From Mantis religiosa (lineage: Eukaryota; Arthropoda; Insecta; Mantodea; Mantidae), in the NCBI GenBank assembly GCA_030765055.1, contig CM060953.1, positions 105,299,424 to 105,363,423 of the forward strand: a stretch of DNA of 64,000 nucleotides. The letters run 5' to 3'. Position 1 is the first letter of the stretch. Each line of letters starts with the position of its first letter. The position numbers and the translations under genes were made by a program. The notes below the pieces were generated by a model. That model did no database searches, had not been told where the DNA came from, and saw nothing but the letters and a program-made list of their open reading frames with translations. Of this stretch, positions 38,277-48,173 are shown piece after piece.

Positions 38277-39011
38277 CTTTTAAGGGGTTGTCCGTGATGT
38301 ATTTTAGTTGCTCTTCGATGCGAAGGGTGGGATTCCATCCATACAAGAGGAAGAAGGGTGACCTTTCTGTGGTTTCTTGTTTACTCGAGTTATAAGCAAA
38401 GATAGGATAGGGAAGTGTTACGTCCCAGTCCTTTTGATCAGTTGAGTCGTAGTGTGACAGCATATTGGTTACAGTCTGGTTAGCACGTTCTGTAAGTCCG
38501 TTGCAAGCTGGGTGATAGGCTGTGATGAATGATGGATGGATTACCAGAAATTTTAAGGGATGTTTCATTACGTCATTCTGATAGGAGCTCGGCTGGTGAT
38601 CGTGCCAACAAATGATTTGTTCGAACACAAACTTAGCCACGTGATTTACAGTACCCTTAGGAATAACACGAGCTTCTACCCATTTTGTAAAGTACTCATT
38701 CCTTAGAACAAACATCGTGTTACCGCTTTCTGAACGATGGATCTGGCCGAACAGGGCAATGCCCCAACGTTCACAAATAAAATTCACGGTAATTGGCTGT
38801 AAAAACCAGCTTGTTAAACATTTGTCACCCCTTTTCGACCTTGGCATGAATGGCACATGTGGACGTATCTTTCAATATCGTTCTTCATCCAAAGCAGGTA
38901 ATATCTGGAATGGACTTTTGTAAAAGTTTTCTGGAATCCCATGTGCCCCGACGGAGGACCTGAATGACAGGAAGTTAAGATTGCGTCTTTCAGCTTATCA
39001 GGGATGACCAA
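38277..39011 (-). pseudogene. Gypsy-B integrase, degenerate
   Basis: The zinc-binding part (38814-39011) has HSGPPSGHMGFQKT and CHSCQG, giving the HHCC residues. The core (38290-38856) has ALFGQIHRSESGN where the first Asp is normally found; that Asp is replaced by Ala. The DRG-type second motif is not visible. The end reads AYHPACNGLTERANQTVTNM, which keeps the Glu, and SPFFLLYGWNP. The C-terminal tail is deleted into the LTR remnant. It cannot catalyse integration. Confidence 0.85.
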
Positions 39012-39153
39012 TAAGTGCCAAGGACCTGAACCTCCAGCATTTTTTGCGGTACAGGACTCCTAGGCTTTTGCCTGTCATTGTAAGCTAGGGGAGCCGGATT
39101 GGGGATTTCCCAACGTAGTTATTAACGGTAGCAACTTGGGAACAGCTCTTTGT

Positions 39154-40450
39154 TCATTTGCTACTTGAACTGGTGTTAATAGGCAAGTTGGCAAGTCGTC
39201 CAATTGTTCCACTAAATATGGGTTCGGTTTGTCCACTGGAAAAAGGGAAAGAGCGTTCACGTTTGTGTTTTGCACCCGATTTGTAGATGATGGTATAGTA
39301 ATATTCTTGGAGTTTTAAAGCCCATCGTGCTAGTCTTCCTGTAATGTCTTTTAAATTACGAAGATAGCAAAGTGAATGATGGTTACTCACAATATTGACG
39401 GGGGAACCATAAATATATGGTCTAAAATGCGTTAGACCCTACATTATTGCTAGTAGTTCTAGTTGCGAGATACTTTAATTTTTTCATGCTTACTTTTAGA
39501 ACGTGAACAGCAAGCAATTGGATGCAATTCGCCAGCTATGCGTTGCAATAGAGCGCAACCTATTGCTTACGTAGAGGCATCTCTATGAAGTTCTGAATAG
39601 GCTCCTGGTTGGTAGTGAGCTAGTACTGGGGCAGTTGTTAGTAACAGTTTTAATCTATCGAATGAGCCTTGTTGCGTTGATGTCCATTCAAAATCTTTTT
39701 TTTTTTTTTTTCGAGTTAGTTCATGAAGGGGTGAAGCAGTAGAAGCAAAATTCTGGACAAAACGCCTATAGAAACTAAATAAACAAAGTACTATTTTAAC
39801 GTAACGAATAGTCTTAGGGACTGGCAAATTTTGAATAGCTCGTAATTTATCATTATCTGGTTCTATACCCTTAGCGGATACTTCAAAGCCTAATAATTTT
39901 ATTTTTGGCATAGCAAAAAAGCATTTTTCTGGTTTTAGTGTGAAGTTATATTCATATAGTTGACGAAAGTCGTCTTATAAATTTGCTAATAATTCATGAA
40001 ATGTTGGAGCAAAAACAACGATATCATCCAAATAGACTAGAGCCTTTTTATAACGAAGATCACCCAATAATTTATCAGAAACTTCTGAGAAAACATAGGG
40101 GCATTAACAAGTCCGAAGCTTAGTCTGTTAAATTCATATCGGGAAGAACTTGTAACGAAGCTTGTCTACTTCTTGCTTTTCTCATCAATAGGAACTTGAA
40201 AATATGCGCTTAACAAATCCAAACTGCAATACCATCACGAGTTGCCTCAGTAACTAAGCAAATCATGTATAAGCCGTAGAGGGTAGGAAGTTGTTTTGTA
40301 ACTGCATTAAGCTTCCGATAATCTATATAATATCTCATTTCACCACTTTTCTTTTTAACTATGACCACGGGTGAACTCCATGGACTATGGGATCCGCAAA
40401 TAATCCCGGCATCTAGCATTTCTTTAATTTGGAAATCTATGATCTCTCTT
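39154..40450 (-). pseudogene. Gypsy-B reverse transcriptase and RNase H, degenerate
   Basis: Minus-strand fragments in several frames. The RT fingers (40210-40419) contain GIICGSHSPWSSPVVIVKKK and RYYIDYRKLNAVT. The RT thumb and connection (39567-39911) contain KIKLLGFEVSAKGI and FYRRFVQNFASTASPLHELT, then ELHRDAST, where RNase H normally has a TDAS-type motif. The RNase H end (39154-39390) contains GRLARWALKLQEYYYTIIYK. A run of 14 T (39703-39716) falls inside the coding sequence and may be an expansion. Stops are frequent. Confidence 0.85.
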
Positions 40451-40808
40451 TGTGCTTGAAATACAAGATATCAGTTTTGTTTTATGGGGTTTCATCTGTG
40501 ATCTCTATTTTAAATTTTTCCTATATCTGTTTGACCCAATGCTTGCAATTTTGTACCAAATACATGACGGTATTTCTGTAATAAACTAGTGATTTGAGAT
40601 TTCTGTTTTAAAGTTAGTTGTGAATTGATGCTAAATTTAGCGTTTTCAAGCACGACAGGCTGTGAATCCGTAGAAGGCCAATTAGAAGCCTGTATAAGGT
40701 TACTTAATAAGCATTAGCAAGGGTTACTCTAGCAAAGATAACTTTTGGCTCAGCAATATTGCTATGTACTGGTATTGTACATTGTCCTGCGTTATCAAAT
40801 TAGATAGG

Positions 40809-41227
40809 TTAAATGTGTAAACATTTCTTTTGCATAATCGAGTCCCTGGGTTCTAACAAAATTTGTCCTGATATATCAAGATTAATTTTTACTTGTACGT
40901 TTGTAGAAGTGAAAGGAGGTATACGAGTGTGTTGTGTACAATATGCCTTATGTATAGCGTCAGGTTCCTGTACTGGTTCAATTATAATCTGAGTCAAATG
41001 ACAACTTTGTTTCTCGCCACAGTGTATATTTACTGCGCTAACGTCCCATATCTTAACAGTTATATCGTAAGAAGCTAAATTAATAAGTGCTTGATATTTG
41101 TTTAAAAAGTCCATTCCTAACAGCAGGTCGTGAGCGAATTCTCGTGCTACTAGTTTTTCTTCTGTGAATTGCACTCCAGCAAGTTAAAATTTAACCTGGG
41201 TCGAACTACAAACCTCTAGTAATTTAT
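40809..41227 (-). pseudogene. Gypsy-B protease, C-terminal half
   Basis: The segment EFAHDLLLGMDFLNKYQALI is the conserved end of retroviral-type aspartic proteases (hDhILGxDFL), followed by the pre-RT linker. It begins at the left border of Gypsy-A. The N-terminal half with the catalytic motif is at 48016-48173, 6.8 kb away. Confidence 0.85.
41224..41227 (+). repeat. Target site duplication (Gypsy-A), left
   Basis: TTAT, repeated at 48016-48019. Confidence 0.9.
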
Positions 41228-41731
41228 TGTCACCCGAACGTCGGAACTCCCGATAGAACCGGCCGGCAGTAGGGTCACACGGGAAGCATTCAGCCCACGC
41301 CTATCCCTTTTCTTTCGTGTCACTAACTGAAGGGATGATTAGGAGAGCGGCACGAGCCCTGCACCGTCTCTTTCCCCTCCCACCAGACGTCTGGAAACCC
41401 CGGGATAAATGTGCGTGCCACGAACCTTCCAGAAATAGATATCTTCCATATATGAGGGCTGCAGTTGGCAAGTCAGCTCAGTTTTTGGCGAGCAGCCGAG
41501 AGGAGCACCGTGTGAGTGAACTGACCGGAAGACTGTGAACGTGAATCGGAGAAGTTGTGTGTAATTGCGAGTGCAGAGTGGGCCTGTGACAGACGAACTG
41601 GTGAATTGCAATTGTGTGCGCTACGTAATTCTGTATAATCGGGAAGTGTTCCAACTGTTATTCGGTGGAAATAAAGAACATTTTGAATTTGTGCAACTGG
41701 AGCTTTAATTTCACGAACCCACTAAGTCACA
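41228..41731 (+). repeat. Gypsy-A 5' LTR
   Basis: 504 bp. It contains catatatgag (41446-41455) as a possible TATA region and ggaaataaagaac near 41670 with an AATAAA signal. The last 40 bases are close to the LTR end of mini-Gypsy-A. Confidence 0.93.
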
Positions 41732-41733
41732 AC

Positions 41734-41751
41734 TGGTGTTAGAAGTGGGAT
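41734..41751 (+). promoter_or_regulatory. Primer binding site of Gypsy-A
   Basis: TGGTGTTAGAAGTGGGAT lies about two bases after the 5' LTR. It is close to the complement of a tRNA-Leu 3' end (TGGTGTCAGAAGTGGGA type). Confidence 0.75.
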
Positions 41752-41752
41752 A

Positions 41753-42890
41753 ATGGCTATGGAATCGGCATTGGAACAGATTTTGGAGAAGATTAACGAA
41801 TTAACAGCGAAGACGGAGGCGGCAAATAACAACCTAGCCGCAGAGTTGAAACAAGTGAAGACGGCCAACGACATCACCGAGAAGATTGAAAAAATAATGA
41901 CCAAATTGACCACGGAAATTAAAGCTGCGAACGAAACTCTCGCCGGCAAATTTGAAGAACGGTTGGTCGGCGTGAAGGATGACGTGACGGAGCTGGGCAA
42001 GCGGATGGGCCAAGTGGATGTGCCCGTCGAGGACCTGGCAAACCGCTTTAATGACCTGGAAGAAAAGGCCGACATTAACGCCAAGTCCCTGAACGCCATG
42101 GTGCAAGACGTAGAAGACCTTGCCAACCGCGTTAACAACCTGGAATGAAAGGCCAAAAGCAGCGTCAAGTGCCTGAACGCCATGGTGGAGGACGTCATCG
42201 GCAGGAGGTTAAAGGATTAAAAGGTCGACGCGCCGGGACGCGACACAACATCTGCGCGCATCAAACCCACTAAATACGACGGCACGACAACGTTCGAAGC
42301 CTTCCGCCGCCAATTCGACTCAGTAACCAAGCACAACAAATGGTCACCAGAGGAGGAGGCCACACAGTTAATAGCCAGCTTCCAGGGACGGGCGACGAAA
42401 GTCCTGAACGCAGTGCACACAACGGTAGCGCCCAAGGCCAGCTGGAAGGCCTTGAAGAATCGTTTTGGAAACCACCGCTTAGCCGCAGTTTACCGCAGTC
42501 AGCAAAAGGCAAGTTTACAGCAGCCAGGGGAGACGCTGCAGGAGTACGCCATGGCAGCTGAACAACCGGCTAGCAAGGCCCTAGTCCACCTCCCACCAGA
42601 GTTCGTATCCCGGGAAGCTGCATACATATTCGTTGACGGGGTACGAGAAACGGAGATTCGTCAGGGCCTAATGCTCGGCGATTATAAAACCATCCACTAG
42701 GACCTAACTGCAGCATCAAAGACGGAAGCGTCAAAGGAAACATCTATCCCGACGTCAAGAACGAGGAGACCGAAGACCAGCCCAGGGACGCCGGTGAAGA
42801 CCTAGTGGCCTGTGTTGTGTGTGGACAACCCAGACACCTGGAGAGAGACTGCCCACAACAGGAAGAGCAGCCGGAAAACGAGTAAGGGCC
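41753..42890 (+). pseudogene. Gypsy-A gag
   Basis: The start MAMESALEQILEKINEL opens a coiled coil running to about 42148 with NNLAAELKQVKTAN-type heptads, then a stop. After a second stop comes a capsid-like part (42240-42700) with FEAFRRQFDSVTKHNKWSPE and SWKALKNRFGNHRLAAVYR. Its pattern matches the retrotransposon gag domain. In a third frame a zinc knuckle, CVVCGQPRHLERDC, is found at 42811-42852 with perfect C-x2-C-x4-H-x4-C spacing. Gag forms the particle and packages RNA. Stops and frameshifts make this copy non-functional. The coiled-coil part is what mini-Gypsy-A retains. Confidence 0.88.
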
Positions 42891-43290
42891 GTCGTGGAAA
42901 GGGGCACTTCGGCAACATCACAACCATCCCCTCGAGAGACACTGCACGCCGTTAGCCGGCGAATGGATGACAGCCTTATCGCCGACTGTTGGGTGAGAGG
43001 GAAGCCGTGCCGCGTGCTGGTGGACACCGGGGCAGCCGTGAGCATCATTAGACCTGACGTGGCGAATGGTTTGCAGACAAGGAAGCCGAGCCGACCATAC
43101 CAGCTTTTCACGGCATCGGGCGACACCTTGCCTGTGGAGAGGGAGGCCCTGCTGGAGCTGACCTTGGGAAGGAGTGCCGTGCGTTTGTGGGTGTTCGTCG
43201 CGAAGGTGGCTGAGGAGGTTATTCTGTGACTTGATCCCCTCAGGAGCCACATGTCGGTGGTCGACATGGGCAGGAAGTTCCTGCGGCACA
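42891..43290 (+). pseudogene. Gypsy-A aspartic protease
   Basis: The segment RVLVDTGAAVSIIRPDVA has the DTGA catalytic motif (Asp codon at 43023). The conserved end is degraded: VILGLDFL-type sequence is interrupted by a stop at 43227. Frame continuity with the next part is partly kept. It would cleave the polyprotein. Confidence 0.85.
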
Positions 43291-44635
43291 ATGTAGAAGA
43301 GGTTATACTTCGTCAACCCGAAGAACGCCTTGGAATCTGCAGGGTCACCTTGATCGAAGACGTGGTTGTCCCCGCGAGGAGCGAGGAGGTGGTGACGGCG
43401 CCACTAGAAGGCCAGCGGACAAAGAACATGATGCTGGACCTAAAGACGCCTTTGCACCGACTGTGTGTAGCCACGATATTGTTGGCATACGGAGAGGAGG
43501 TGCAGTGAGACTGCTAAATTCAACGGACGCATATCACGACGTCCAGGCCGGGACGAAGTTGGAAACTTGCGAGCCCATGGTGAGCATAACAGCAATCGAC
43601 AAGACACAGGAGCCGGTGCCGATGCAAAAGCTGGAGCACCGGCTAGAAGGCTTACTGGAGAGGGCTGCCGACCACCTGACTGCAAAACAGCTGGAGAAAT
43701 TTCAAAAACTGCTGAGACGATACCAGCTTGTCTTCAGCCAAGTTGATAGTGACTCCGGCCGCAAGGACAAAGTGCTTCACCGCATCGACACCGGGGCCGC
43801 CCGGCCTATTCGGCAACTGCATAGACGCGTTCCGCTGGCGAAGCAAGGGGCGGGACGAGACATGCTGGAATAAATGATATCCAGGGGAGCGATTGAAATG
43901 TCTGGCAGCCCCTGTTGTTCCCCTGTAGTCTTGGTGACGAAGAAAAGCAGTGAGCTGCGCTTCTGGGTAGACTAGAGGAAGCTGCACGCTGTCACCCGGA
44001 AGTACTGTTTCCCGTTCCCCCGGATTGATGACACCCTGGACCCACTAGCTGGTGCACAATGATTCTCGACCCTGGACCTGAAGTCTGGCTATTTGCAGGT
44101 AGCTATAGATCCGAGAGACAAAGAAAGACCGCATTCTCGACAGGCCAAGGGCTTTGGTAGTTCACAGTTATGCCCTTTGGCCTCTGCAACAAACCAGCTA
44201 CCTTCCAACGCCTCATGGAGTCAGTAATGAGAGGACTGACTTACGATGCCAGCCTGCTATACCTGGACGACATAATCAAGGTCGGTAGAACTTTTGAAGA
44301 CCATCTAAAGATTCTGAGTAAAGTGCTACAGAGACTGCAGGCGAACAACTTGAAGTTGAATGCGAAGAAGTGACAGCTCTTCCACAAGGAAGTCAACTAC
44401 TTGGGGCGCATAATCTCAGCAACCGGAGAGGCCACAGAACCGAAGGAGACGCAGGCTGTGAGAGATTGGCCTCGCACAAAGGATAAGAAAGAATTGCGCA
44501 GTTTCCTGGGGCGGTGCAGTTATTACCGACGCTTCATAAAGGGGTTCTCTAACATCGCCGAACCCCTCACCCGCCTGACAGAGGAACACCGGCGTAATGC
44601 TTGACGGAGAACGCGGAAGAAGCTTTCCGTCACCT
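43291..44635 (+). pseudogene. Gypsy-A reverse transcriptase
   Basis: The linker before RT is readable at 43463-43873 (LEHRLEGLLERAADHLTAKQ). The fingers follow after a stop (GAIEMSGSPCCSPVVLVTKK). The palm contains MPFGLCNKPATFQRLMESV and the catalytic YLDDII box (44254-44285 region). Then come LKLNAKK with a stop, NYLGRIIS, and the connection FLGRCSYYRRFIKGFSNIAE. The catalytic box is intact, but at least five stops or frameshifts interrupt the gene. Confidence 0.9.
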
Positions 44636-45302
44636 GAAGGAGACCCTGTGCAGTGTTCCAAATTTGGATTTCCCACAACCGGGTGGCGCCTTCATTGTTT
44701 ACACCGACGCCAGCGACCATTGAATTGGAGGTGTCCTATCGCAGATATAGGACGTCCAAGAGCGGGTGATAGCCTACTGCAGCAAGACGCTATCCAAGGC
44801 AGAGCAGAACTAGTGCGTCACCCGACGAGAAGTACTGGTGGTAGTAAAGCCCTTGAAGCATTTCTACAAGTACCTGTGCGTTCAGCAGTCCACTGACTGA
44901 CCATTCCACCCTAACCTGGCTATTGAACTTTAGGAACCTGGAAGGCCAGACAGCATGATGGGTCCAGATGCTGCAGGAGTACGACTTCACCTCGGAACGT
45001 AATAGAGGGAAGAGCCACGATAACGCTGACGCCATGTCCCGAAGACCCTGTCCAGAAGAGTGCAGCCAGTGCACAAGAGTGGAAGAGGAGGAGCGTGCCG
45101 CAGCTGTCCGAGTAGTCACGGCAGTGCCTGCGGACGGCTGGGATAGCGCAGGCCTGAGGAGGGAGCAGCTGGCGGACGCAGACTTGCGGCCACACTTGAG
45201 GGAAGTGGAGGCGGAGGATATCGCACCGAGGAGCGCCACCTACAAGTCATACTGGTCCCAATGGGACTCGTTAACAACCAGAGAGGGTATGCTGTTCCGG
45301 GT
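44636..45302 (+). pseudogene. Gypsy-A RNase H and linker
   Basis: In shifting frames, 44640-44800 gives a FPQPGGAFIVYTDASDH segment with the first RNase H Asp, then ERVIAYCSKTLSKAEQN with the Glu region. From 44968 an open stretch reads LQEYDFTSERNRGKSHDNAD, which includes the end of RNase H. It continues as a linker (LRREQLADADLRPHLREVEA) up to the R535 insertion. The same linker, in frame, is kept in mini-Gypsy-A. Confidence 0.85.
45292..45302 (+). repeat. R535 target duplication, copy 1
   Basis: ctgttccgggt, the first of three copies (45837-45847, and 46384-46394 with one change) separating the two R535 units. In the uninterrupted mini-Gypsy-A sequence this site occurs once. Confidence 0.85.
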
Positions 45303-45836
45303 TTAGTTTAGCCCAGAGGTTCTACTTCCATTAGTCCTGAACCCGTAGGAACTGGACCCGGGCCTCCTTCAACCAGGGAGTATCCGAGCTGTCCTAAAGG
45401 GCGCTCGGCGTCCTCCGTGGGGATTTCGATAGGGCAAGACCTAGAGACTAACCAGCCCCCCCCCATCTGGTCCTATGGACTCAAGACGGGATGGAAGTGG
45501 ATACGCCAGTTACGCACGTCAACACTCAAGGTGAAGACTACCGAAAACCTCGGTGGGGCCGCCTGGTGATCTAGCACACTTTCTACTAGCTTTGCAGGCT
45601 AGTACCCGGGAGAATTAATGGCTTCCTTCAACCCCGTCCGAAGACGTACCCGATTCCCATGGGTATCGGGAACAAACTGCCCCCTCGAGTCCATCCCAAT
45701 CCGAACAACTCCCGAAGGAGGGGCTCGTCTGCTCGGCCCGAGGTTCCCCTAGTAACGTCAGAGTTACCACGAGTGTTAGGGTCCGCAGCGCTCGCACTTT
45801 GGTAGCTGAAAGGGACGGATCCCTTCCCCTACGGGA
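45303..45836 (+). repeat. R535 repeat, copy A (inserted in Gypsy-A integrase)
   Basis: 534 bp of G+C-rich sequence that interrupts the integrase between LFRV and WESPDG. It ends cggatcccttcccctacggga. It has no convincing open frame and no obvious polymerase III boxes. Relatives are at 45848-46383, 62140-62535 and 12594-12705. Family unknown. Confidence 0.85.
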
Positions 45837-45847
45837 CTGTTCCGGGT
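45837..45847 (+). repeat. R535 target duplication, middle copy
   Basis: ctgttccgggt, exactly between copies A and B. Confidence 0.85.
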
Positions 45848-46383
45848 TGAGTCCAGAGGTTCTACTCCCATTAGCCTTGAACCCGTAGGAAAAAGACCCA
45901 GGCCTCTTTCAACCAGGGAGTTATCCGAGCTATCCTGTGAAGGGCACCCGGCATCCTCCGTGGGGCTTTCCATTAGGGCAAGACCAAGTTTCCTAACAAG
46001 CCCCCCCCATCTGGTCCTAGGGTCACAAGACGGGACGAAAGTGGATACGCCACTTACGCGCGTCAACACTCAAGGTGAAGACTACCGATATGACCTCGGT
46101 GGGGCCACCTGGTGATCTAGCACACCTTCTGCTAGCGAAGCAGGCTAGTACACGAAACTTAATGGCTTCCCTCAACCCCGTCCGAAGACGTACCCAATCT
46201 CCCACGGGTATCGGGAACACACTGCCCCCTCGAGACCATCCCAATCCGAGCAACTCCCGAAGGAGGGGCTCGGCTGTTCTGCCCGAGGATCCTCTAGCAA
46301 CGTCAGAGGTACCACGAGTCCTGAGGGTCCGCAGCGCCCGCACTTTGGCAGCTGAAAGGGACGGATCCCTTCCCCTACGGGGA
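45848..46383 (+). repeat. R535 repeat, copy B (tandem)
   Basis: 536 bp, clearly similar to copy A along its whole length but with many scattered differences. It is bordered by the target duplication on both sides. Confidence 0.85.
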
Positions 46384-46384
46384 C

Positions 46385-47502
46385 TGTTTCGGGTATGGGA
46401 ATCACCCGATGGGAGAACGCAGAGAGAACAGTTGGTACTTCCCTGGAGTAAGGTCCCGGAAATCTTGGAGGAAATGCACGCCGGTACTTCAGGAGGACAC
46501 CTGGGAGCGAACCAACCGATTGAGAAACTACGGCAGCTCTACTTGTGGCTGAGGTTCCGAGCAGACGCTGTGAGATGGTGCCGGCAGTGTCACGTGTGTG
46601 CGGCGAGTCGCTGCACCCGGAATAAGAGCCGGGATCGCATGCAGCAGTACAACGTTGGAGCGCCATTCGAACGCATCGCCGATGACATTGCTGGGCCGTT
46701 CCCAATATCCGACTGAGGCAACAAGTACCGATGGTGGTCGTGGACTACTTCACTAATAGGCCGGAGGTGTATGCCATCCCGAACCAAGAGGTAAAAACAG
46801 ACTGCCTCGAGGAGCAAGTGCTCTGGCGATCTGGGTATCATTGGAGCTCCACAGCGACCAGGGTACCAATTTTGAGTCCAAACTGATGAAGGAGGCACTA
46901 GAAAGACTTGGGATTAGCAAGACCAGCACAACACCTCTACATTCCCAGTCGGATGGAATGGTCGAAAGGAACATCAAGATCTTAGAGAAACATCTGAAGA
47001 AGGACGTAGCCAGCCACCAGCGAGACTGGGACGTCAAGGTGCCAGTGTTCTTGATGGCCTACTGCTCGTCAACACACGACACCACGGGGATGACGCCAGC
47101 CAGCTTAATGTTCGGCGGAGTGTTACGCCTCCCTTGTGACCTCCGGAAGCGAAACAGCCAGCGACCGAGTATGTGGAGACCCTGGTGGACCTTCTCCACG
47201 ACATGCATGAGATGGCTCGCCAGAATATCTAGAAGGCGAGCGACCGCATGAAGACTCGGTATGACAGGCAAGCCAACAGCCAAGGGCTCCAGCAAGGTGA
47301 CCTGGTCTGTTTGTGCCGCCCTACCCGGAACAAGGGACGCTTCCCGAATCTCCAGCAGCCATGGCGAGGACCATACCGGGTGGTGAAGAGGATTAACGAC
47401 GTGGTCTACCGCAATCAGAAGGTTCCCCGAGGGAAGATGTTGTTGGTACACCTGGATCGCCTGGCACGCTACGATGGTGTTGTTTGGGACCACCAGCTTT
47501 GA
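46385..47502 (+). pseudogene. Gypsy-A integrase
   Basis: The zinc domain follows the R535 insert, with HAGTSGGHLGANQPIEKL for the two His and CRQCHVC for the two Cys. The core keeps all three catalytic positions: ADDIAGPFP (46676 region), LHSDQGTNFESKL (46843 region) and DGMVERNIKILEKHL (46950 region). They are in different frames. The C-terminal part (47248-47502) reads SQGLQQGDLVCLCRPTRNKG, the typical end domain, and closes with HLDRLARYDG. The start is interrupted by the R535 insert. Confidence 0.9.
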
Positions 47503-47513
47503 GGGGGGAGCAG
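47501..47513 (+). promoter_or_regulatory. Polypurine tract of Gypsy-A
   Basis: GAGGGGGGAGCAG directly before the 3' LTR. Confidence 0.85.
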
Positions 47514-48015
47514 TGTCACCAAAACGTGGAAACTCCCGATAGAACCGGCCGGCAGTAGGGCCAGACGGGAAGCATTCAGGCCACGCCTACCTATTCCTCT
47601 CGGGTCACTAACTGAAGAGATGATTACGAGAGCGGCACGAGCCCTGTACGTTCTCTTTTCCCTCCTACCAGACGTCGGGAAACTTTGGGATAATTGTGCG
47701 CACCGTTAATCTTCCAGAAACGGCGATATTCCCGATATAAGGCTGCAGTTGGCGAGTCAGGTCAGTTCTTGGGGAGAAGCCGTGAGGCGCGGCGAGTGAG
47801 TGAACGGATCGGAACACTGTGAACGTGCATCGGAGGAGTTGTGCGTAAATGCGAGTGCAGAGTGAACCTATGACAGATAAACTGGTGAATTGTAATTGTG
47901 TGCGCTACGTAAGTTTGTGTAATCGGGAAGTGTTGCACCTGTAATTCGGTGGAAATAATGAACATTTTGAGTTTGTGCAGTTGGACTTTTAATTTCACGA
48001 ACCCACAAAGTCACA
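47514..48015 (+). repeat. Gypsy-A 3' LTR
   Basis: 502 bp, direct repeat of 41228-41731 with many substitutions and small indels. The AATAAA present in the 5' copy is changed to AATAAT here. Confidence 0.93.
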
Positions 48016-48173
48016 TTATCGTCTGCTGTGCGAAGAAGCATACTGTTAGATATTGGAAATATGGGTGAAGTTATGAAACATTCACGCACTATGCTAACAG
48101 CACTGCCGGTGTCAAACAATATGTTAACCGGTTGGTTGTTAGCTGTAATACCCTGAGTCGTAAATACATTCAT
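48016..48173 (-). pseudogene. Gypsy-B protease, N-terminal half
   Basis: The minus strand reads NILFDTGSAVSIVRECF with the DTGS catalytic motif, then stops abruptly at the Gypsy-A LTR. The TTAT at 48016-48019 is the right-hand target duplication. The C-terminal half continues at 41227. Confidence 0.88.

Larger units (their letters stand above)
41228..48015 (+). mobile_element. Gypsy-A full-length copy, inactive, nested in Gypsy-B
   Basis: A 6.8-kb element with LTRs of 504 and 502 bp (TGTCAC...GTCACA), tRNA-Leu-type primer site, gag, protease, RT, RNase H, integrase and a polypurine tract, flanked by TTAT. The LTRs differ at 14 of about 137 positions that I aligned by eye at their 3' ends. 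That makes this insertion far older than mini-Gypsy-A, although both belong to one family. All genes have stops and frameshifts. About 1.1 kb of its length is a later insertion of two R535 copies (45303-46383). Integrase motifs suggest a 412/mdg1-like group, untested. Confidence 0.93.

Noticed and set aside
39700..39716. Poly-T run as a LINE tail
   Set aside because: It lies within Gypsy-B RT coding sequence with no LINE sequence beside it.
41722..42198. 158-codon minus-strand frame
   Set aside because: Shadow of the Gypsy-A gag coiled coil, which is on the plus strand.
45303..46383. R535 copies as part of the Gypsy-A pol gene
   Set aside because: The same join is uninterrupted in mini-Gypsy-A, and the flanking 11-bp repeats show a later insertion.
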